From positions 310,001 through 374,000 of the forward strand of contig NC_063987.1 in the NCBI RefSeq assembly GCF_932276165.1: 64,000 bases of DNA, in the 5' to 3' direction. The DNA is from Plutella xylostella (Eukaryota > Arthropoda > Insecta > Lepidoptera > Plutellidae). A program made the position numbers and the translations under genes. Below the pieces are notes generated by a model. That model worked only from the letters and a program-made list of their open reading frames with translations. It had not been told where the DNA came from and ran no database searches. Positions 58,301-64,000 of the stretch are shown here, in pieces (the first letter of the stretch is position 1; each line of letters opens with the position of its first letter).

Positions 58301-59084
58301 TGTCAAAACTAGATGTTGCGATGAGGTGACTGATTTGATATGTCGAAAATGATATGAAAATAATATGAATATTACATAAATTAAAATTATATTTATGTAC
58401 TTATCTATAATAAAATAAAACGAGTGAGTTTTACAATTTTAAAATACTTTGACAATGTAACTCAGTGATTTGGAGCCTAGTGGTGGTGCTACTATGCCGC
58501 ACATCCTCTTCCCCACAAACTTTCTGTTGAAGATATTACTAGAGGTATGATACAAATAGATATCAGGAACATAAAAACTGGTGGTCATTAATTATGGTTT
58601 AGGTACTATCGTAAAAAATATATAATCTTGAAAACGCAATTTAGCTTAAACAACCTGACAATATACCTAGGTAAAGAATTGTGTTGTTAGAACTTTGCCA
58701 TATTATATTGATAGACTGAAAATCGTATACAATAGTATGTAGCTCTTATCTTATCAATTAGGTATAAGTACCTATCTTCGTATACATACTTAGTCACAAA
58801 ATTATTGCACAAAATTTAAAAAAAAACATTTGAGTACTTACCTTACATAGTTTATAGTAAGACAAGTAGGTAAATAATGAGTAACAGAGTTTGACTTACT
58901 AAGCCTATCTTTGCCTACCTGGGTAGGTCCCGTTAGAACTAAACTTTAATGACTCGATGGCAATTATACTAAGTAACTTTATAAAAAATATACTAAAACA
59001 TAAGGAATAATGTTGTGTTATTTGCACTCACAAACTAAAGAGGCTCAATTCCTGGCCTGTCTTGATTGAGCTGAAATAAAGATT
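55381..59084. other. intergenic stretch, no gene recognised
   Basis: Contains (AAAT)n at about 57976-58000 and TTATTATTATTTT runs near 56940-57000. Short frames lack recognisable motifs. Confidence 0.4.
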
Positions 59085-59086
59085 TA

Positions 59087-59233
59087 CCCCCTTATTCATA
59101 GAGAAGTTACAGAACGTTTTAACTAATAAACTGTTTTGTCCCTCTCTGTCAAAGAACAAATTGTTCTTTGTCTGAGAGGGACAAAACAGTTTATTAGTTA
59201 AAACGAATTGTAACTTTTCTATGAATAAGGGGG
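59087..59233. mobile_element. foldback MITE with TA target duplication
   Basis: TA|CCCCCTTATTCATAGA…TCTATGAATAAGGGGG|TA. The whole 147 bp forms a near-perfect hairpin (TTTTAACTAATAAACTGTTT, TGTCCCTCTC and their complements) around a centre of AGAACAAATTGTTCT. Confidence 0.9.
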
Positions 59234-59342
59234 TAAAACTATGTTCATAAAACAGATTTTGAGGTCCATTTTCAATACTTCAGTGATATGATCTCTAAAT
59301 TAATAAGCATTTTGAATAAAAGTGAGGTAAGAAGACCACCAT

Positions 59343-59348
59343 TTTATT
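59343..59348 (-). promoter_or_regulatory. possible polyadenylation signal of the NK7.1-like gene
   Basis: AATAAA on the minus strand, about 240 bases after the stop codon. It is the first such hexamer downstream. Confidence 0.35.
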
Positions 59349-59588
59349 TTACATTTTAAATACTTAGGTAGTTTAGACTTTAGACAAAACAAAAGATATT
59401 TCAGCAGTATTTTACAGTACAAAATAATAATGATAAAAGTTTTACTAACGAAAATCTATCTAGATCACAAAAACACCAAACCACTTTCTTTGATTCATTG
59501 AGTCAACGGAAACGTAACCATAAAACTAGTTCCTCATTCCTGGCACTGTCCACTAGTGTCCTCACTGTCCACTTAACTCCTCAACTTT

Positions 59589-60038
59589 CTACATCTCCAC
59601 GTCCCTGACAGTATCTGCGCTATACTTGAGTTCCTTGACTTCTTCTGGCGAATAGCTTCTTACCAGCACCTTGCTGACGTCACAGATCTCGGCACTGGAC
59701 AGCTTGTTCGTGATCTTCGTGATCGATATCCTCGACTCGATATCGTTCACATCACTGATCGATTCTAACAACACCCCCTTCTCTACTTTCCGCGCTTTCG
59801 GCGGAGGTAACTTTGTACTTTTTAGTTTGTCGCTGAGTATTTTGTTGGTTTTCTTGGACATGTCGAGCGCTAGCGGGTCGGTCCTGGCCTCGTTCTCGGG
59901 TTTCCTCTCCTCGAGTTTCCTCTCCTCCAGTTTCCTCTCCTCTGGCTTGTTCTGCTGCTTGAACTCGGCCACCTCTGCGTTGGAGATGTTGTCCTTCTTC
60001 TTCCACTTCGTTCTTCTGTTCTGGAACCAGATCTTCAC
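59589..60038 (-). CDS. NK-class homeobox gene, terminal coding exon (NK7.1-like)
   Basis: Last exon of an NK-class homeodomain transcription factor. It starts after TTCTATTCCAG with GTG AAG (homeodomain residues V45-K46) and runs 149 codons to a stop. It supplies IWFQNRRTKWKKK of the recognition helix (W48, F49, Q50, N51), then DNISNAEVAEFKQQ. The remainder is a charged, low-complexity tail with KLEERKLEERK repeats, DPLALDMSKK, and an acidic end (SPEEVKELKYSADTVRDVEM). WKKKDNISNAEVAE is most like NK7.1 proteins as I remember them. Another NK subclass cannot be excluded. It lies upstream of Nkx6 exon 1 on the same strand, so it cannot be Nkx6's missing exon. Its earlier exons are outside the window. 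Confidence 0.85.
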   Translation of the reverse strand: MKIWFQNRRTKWKKKDNISNAEVAEFKQQNKPEERKLEERKLEERKPENEARTDPLALDMSKKTNKILSDKLKSTKLPPPKARKVEKGVLLESISDVNDIESRISITKITNKLSSAEICDVSKVLVRSYSPEEVKELKYSADTVRDVEM

Positions 60039-60720
60039 CTGGAATAGAAGATACAGAGACTGTTAGAATATTCGGTCTGTATTAGGAAAAAAAACGTCCA
60101 TGGAGATTGCCATTGCCATAGAATCCTAATCTACCATTGAAGGTGATCTTTTGCTTCTGGCGAATAAAATGTTCATCGACATAATTGATCTTCTACCTGT
60201 GATTCCTGTGACTCAGGATCAAATTATTTGCAGTGGGGCAATACTTATCTCTAGTTCGTATAGGTAGGTACTTCAATAATACATAAATATATTTTCTACG
60301 CTTAATTTGATATCAGCAATTACCCGGAACATGTAGCGTGGTTTAATTAGCTGCAGAGACAAGCTCGAGTCGTGTATGTACCTAGTATATGCGTCGATCA
60401 CTGTAAGCACATAGCCAGGCCGGAAGTGTTATGTATTTGTGTGTATGTGCTATACAGGGTGTATGTTCCGGAGTGTATCGGAGCACAAACAGTTAATTAG
60501 CGATGATCGATCCCGGCTGCCGCCCGCGGGACTAGGGATGGGGTCGGTACGGAAATCGATACTTCGATATCGATAAATAAATAAGTTAATTTTAACAATT
60601 ATGCATACTAATACATATTTAAAATACATCTATTATTTTAATTTACTTATAGTGACAACTGTAGAGAAAGATCCATGAAAATGAAATAAAAGTTGTTTTC
60701 TCTGATAAAATGTGAATCAT
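60039..60720. other. intron of the NK7.1-like gene, 3' part
   Basis: Follows the acceptor at 60039-60040. No exon is seen here or up to base 64000. GATATCGATAAATAAATAAG with TCGATACTTCGATATCGATA near 60553-60577 is a short palindromic TATCGATA cluster. Confidence 0.5.
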
Positions 60721-62152
60721 GTGTAAAGGTAAAAATAAAATGATTATAAAATAATAAAATAATAAAAAAAATAATAAATAAATAGTCATTTATTTCAGGC
60801 TAGACACCCATATTACACATTATATAAAACACAAACATACTTACACAAATAAATTAAATTGAAGTATTACAATTATTATCAGTTACATACATATACCTAT
60901 TACATAGGTAAGGTCATTTTTATTTTCGATTTGCGTCTTGATGAACAGAGAGCCAGTGTCTGTAGAATGGATTTCTAAAATCCTCACTTACCACTTTCAG
61001 TATTGCATTCCCAGTGCTGCGCAGCCCCGACCAGAATGTCGCTATACGTGACCTCAGGACTGCGAAGAAGTCAGGCACTCCCGCCTCAGAGAACATGCCC
61101 GACGCGCTACAGTACCGCGGCCGCCTCATGAGGGTGTGGTATGCGTCATTATACTGCACCCTCATGGTGCTCATCGCCTTCCGGGTGTAGTTGATCCACA
61201 GATGCCCAGTGTAGATGTTCTGGCAGTATGCCCTAAATAAAGTTATTTTAACTTGCTCACTGCATCTGTGGAATCTTCGGGCAAGCATGTTACATCTGAT
61301 CGAGACGAGAGTGCCCGTCTTTCACGCTCTATGTCAGTGTCATCCCTGAGGTCACTCGTCAGTATATGGCCGAGATATCTGAACTGCTGCACAACCCGAA
61401 CCGGTGCCCCATCCAGAACGACTTCGGGCACCCTCTCCGGACCCCTCCCCGCTCTGAACACCAGCATTTCGGTCTTCGACACGTTGTACTTCAGTCCATG
61501 CGCATTTGCATAATGCTCACAGACCGAAAGTAGTTTCTGCAGACCCCTGATCGAGGGGCTGAGGAGCACCATGTCGTCCGCATAACTGAGATTGTTTACA
61601 CAAACGCCCCCAATATGACAGCCGACATTGGTGCTCCGCAGACCCCGAATCAGGTCGTCGATGTACAGATTGAAGAGGTCCGGAGAGGTGAGCCCACCCT
61701 GACGAACTCCGCAATCTAACCTGTACTCGTTAGATGTCGCGTCGCCCCACCTCACGCAGTTAGTTTGGTTTCCGTACCAGTACCTCAACAGACTTATCAC
61801 ATCATTCGGAACATCTGAGCTCGACAATTTGTTCCAGAGAATATTATAATTCACTAGATCAAATGCCTTGCTCAGATCCAAGAAACAGGCATATACTGAG
61901 GTAGATCGATCGGTATAATATTTTACAGTGTGTTTTAAACTCAGTATAGCCGAGTCCGTTGAAAGACCGGGGCGGAAACCAAACTGAGCATCCGAAATAT
62001 CTAACTTTCCCACCAGTTCGGGCTGCAGCAGACGCTCCAACACCTTACCCAAAATGGTTCCTAACGAGATAGGACGATAGTTACCGGCAGATCCAAGGTC
62101 ACCGGGGCATAATAACGGCATAATAAATTTATATCTGATCTTATTCAACTAA
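60721..62152 (-). mobile_element. 5'-truncated jockey/CR1-like LINE with frameshifted RT
   Basis: Minus-strand reverse transcriptase split into two frames, 62148-61243 and 61288-60920. Seen in order: GNYRPISLGTILGKVLERLL, FGFRPGLSTDSAIL, FLDLSKAFD (motif A), GVRQGGLTSPDLFNLYIDDL, the catalytic LSYADDMVLL, KTEMLVF and FRYLGHIL, then the shift. Near 61285-61300 the frame changes by one base, and the protein continues as CNMLARRFHRCSEQVKITLF, ending DANRK. There is no endonuclease domain. The 3' UTR ends GAAATAAATGAC followed by a (TTATTTA)n-like tail at about 60730-60785. TGAATCAT at 60713-60720 and 62153-62160 may be an 8-bp target duplication. Confidence 0.88.
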
Positions 62153-63230
62153 TGAATCATACTACGGTCGGTGGTACTTTCTAGAGTTCGCCACACACTA
62201 TATAGTGACTTGGGAGCATTTGACCCACGACTAGGGTTGCTCAGGTACACTCATAAATTATTTCAAATCTTACCTAACTTGCGATGAAATCAAAGTGACA
62301 GGCCAATAGCATTTTATGCGGCTTATAGATCAATTAATTACTTATAGATGACATATAACCATTATAAAATAAATTTATTAAATAATTACTTAAAGATGTG
62401 ACTATTACAAACACTTTGGCAACCCTACCCTAAAAGCTTACTCCCAACACTATTTAAACAATAACAGCCTTTAAAGAGATAAACCATAACGTTAGCATTC
62501 AGTTGACCGCCACTCTCAGCACAAACACAAAGCAATCCTCTCACCGCAAACATCCAGATAATAATTATTGATTGTGTATTAGCTACAAATGCTACAATCC
62601 CTTATCACGAGCGAGACAGGTGTAGCTGGAGGCATGTGTGTGAGAGGGACGGCTGCAGGGGTGAGCCAGGGAGTGATTTATGTTGGCAACACTGACGCGC
62701 TGTCACTTGACTGTCATGGCGGCGTGTGTCGCGCCGTGACACTTGACACTGTGATTAGGATTGGGATGTGAATTAGCTGGTAGTTGTAATCTCCATTTAC
62801 AAATTGGTAGATATCTACGGTTAGGTACATTTTGTTTTAATTGCGATGAGATTTTTGAGATTTCAGGAAGGCGTATAGGTAGTTATATTATCTGCTTTCA
62901 TTATTTACTCTGTAACTTTTAACCTAAACGGCGTGAATTTGATAATGGGTAGTTCGATTATAAAATAACTACTTTAATCACATCAATACGTTATTGCACA
63001 GCAATATGCAGTTGCGGAAGCCTCCATACTACGTCACATCTTATAGAGTGTCCTAATGCCCCAAAGTGCAGTCAAGGAGACCTGATGAAGGCCAATGATC
63101 TCGCAATAAGAGTAGCAAAACACTGGAGGAAGTTAGCTTAGTGCATTTACACGGTTGAAGAAGAGAATACGTTATTGGCGAATCTTTAATAAGAGAGTTC
63201 ATTTCTACGAAGTGTCCATGTAAACCATCT
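62153..63230. other. noncoding stretch, nothing recognised
   Basis: Presumed intron of the NK7.1-like gene. No upstream homeodomain exon is found. A GC-richer patch lies at 62620-62740. Confidence 0.4.
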
Positions 63231-63322
63231 TACCCCTTAATCGGCCATGGCCCTTAACTCAATGGGCTAAAGTTCAAAACAAGTTAGGTTCCATAATATA
63301 TCCTATGGCCGATTGAGGGTTA
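63231..63322. repeat. small inverted repeat
   Basis: TACCCCTTAATCGGCCATGG pairs imperfectly with CCTATGGCCGATTGAGGGTT. It is about 92 bp and MITE-like, with a noncoding centre. Confidence 0.6.
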
Positions 63323-63517
63323 ACATTATCAGTGTACCTACTTATTTTCCCACACCTGAAACATGATACTGCGAATTGATTTAAACGTTCAACTCGCTTC
63401 CCAGTACTCTAGTTCAGCTAAACACGTCGAGCGCGATTATAATGCTAACAATTTATCACACGGACATTAACTTAGATATCACAAGTGATTTTCGTGAAAC
63501 AGTAACACACAGAAGCC

Positions 63518-63693
63518 CGATCACAGGATTCGATAGTTTTAGAATCTACACAAACATATGAAAAAAACAAATGTCATTTTTGGAACTGACAAATTCGCCT
63601 TACATTTTGACAGTGACAGTTGACGATACTGTTCTTTTTCCATGATGTTTGTGTAGTTTCAAAAATATAGTCCAGTATCGAATCCTGTGATCG
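63518..63693. mobile_element. MITE with CGATCACAGGATTCGATA termini
   Basis: An exact 18-bp inverted repeat at both ends, with further inner pairing (CTACACAAACAT and ATGTTTGTGTAG). 176 bp. The target duplication is unclear. Confidence 0.75.
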
Positions 63694-64000
63694 CTACATA
63701 GACAGACATACACACATACAGGTTGGCGAGTGTAGTGTAGCATCAATGATTGAAGTCACGTAATAGCTCAAGAGCAGCCGGACGGATGAACTGTGGGATG
63801 GGAATTTAGATATGAACATGATCGTATGTCATATTACGGCAATTATAGTGTATTAGTCTATGGTATAGCTATAGGTACTTTCTCTAGCTTTGGCTTCCGA
63901 TAGTGCGTCCTGTTAATATGAGTTATTTATAAAATGGTGTTGTGCTTAAACATGATTGTTGTATAAAGTGTTGGTATCATATCATAAGTGTACATTACAT
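63694..64000. other. noncoding stretch, nothing recognised
   Basis: No feature was seen up to the end of the window. Confidence 0.4.

Noticed and set aside
59589..60038. Third exon of Nkx6
   Set aside because: It lies upstream of Nkx6 exon 1 on the minus strand, begins at homeodomain residue 45 rather than 47, and has a different linker (KKKDNISNAEVAE) from that expected for Nkx6.
60713..62160. TGAATCAT as a certain target-site duplication of the LINE
   Set aside because: Only 8 bp in AT-rich DNA and separated from the body by a degenerate tail. Kept as a possibility only.
1..64000. CRISPR array, prokaryotic operon or bacteriophage content
   Set aside because: No spaced direct-repeat array of the right geometry, no operon-like coding density, and eukaryotic splice structure throughout.

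Overview
This is a window of animal nuclear DNA, almost certainly from a moth or butterfly. It is AT-rich and intron-dominated, and it carries typical lepidopteran repeats: a tRNA-derived SINE with an (ATAGA)n tail, CR1/jockey-like and RTE-like LINE 3' ends, the repeat ending in GCACTTGGCCGGTTTTTT, and many TA-flanked MITEs. Almost all short open frames in it are chance or repeat-derived. I see no bacterial, viral or organellar features.

Host genes. Two NK-class homeobox genes lie on the minus strand. The first is an Nkx6 (Drosophila HGTX) orthologue. Its first coding exon is at 36239-36524 and its second at 18973-19160. The two join in phase (phase 1) across a 17.1-kb intron and carry the Nkx6 repressor-type motif, the YWPGFQ...NPMAW motif and homeodomain positions 1-46. 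The exon for the rest of the recognition helix (WFQNRR) is not in the window downstream of exon 2, so positions 1-18972 are probably its large second intron. The second gene contributes only its terminal coding exon, 59589-60038. It begins at homeodomain residue 45 (VKIWFQNRR) and is most like NK7.1. It lies upstream of Nkx6 in the same orientation, so it is a separate gene whose earlier exons lie beyond base 64000.

Layout. 1-5 kb: two near-identical 2016-bp DNA elements, one inserted in the other in opposite orientation at a TA, giving a 4.03-kb near-perfect inverted repeat inside an older RTE-like repeat. Each copy carries about a dozen copies of a GTAACTGGCA motif and pieces of a captured, internally deleted LINE. 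5-17 kb: intronic or noncoding DNA with an old TIR element, MITEs and LINE tails. 17.2-18.2 kb: a 5'-truncated RTE-type LINE with a 16-bp target-site duplication. 18.3-19.0 kb: a 109-bp tandem array made of the Nkx6 exon-2 3' end plus its splice donor, which lays six decoy 5' splice sites directly behind the real one. 19.2-36.2 kb: Nkx6 intron 1 with a complete SINE, LINE relics and a non-autonomous hAT element (8-bp TSD) that itself contains a MITE. 36.5-59 kb: intergenic DNA with a motif-array element at 48.2 kb and a TIR element at 49.3-51.1 kb enclosing a small possible gene. 59-64 kb: the NK7.1-like terminal exon, a frameshifted jockey/CR1-like LINE, and two small inverted repeats.

The most unusual structures are the decoy splice-donor array and the nested self-insertion element. 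Both lie in or next to the presumed second intron of the developmental regulator Nkx6.
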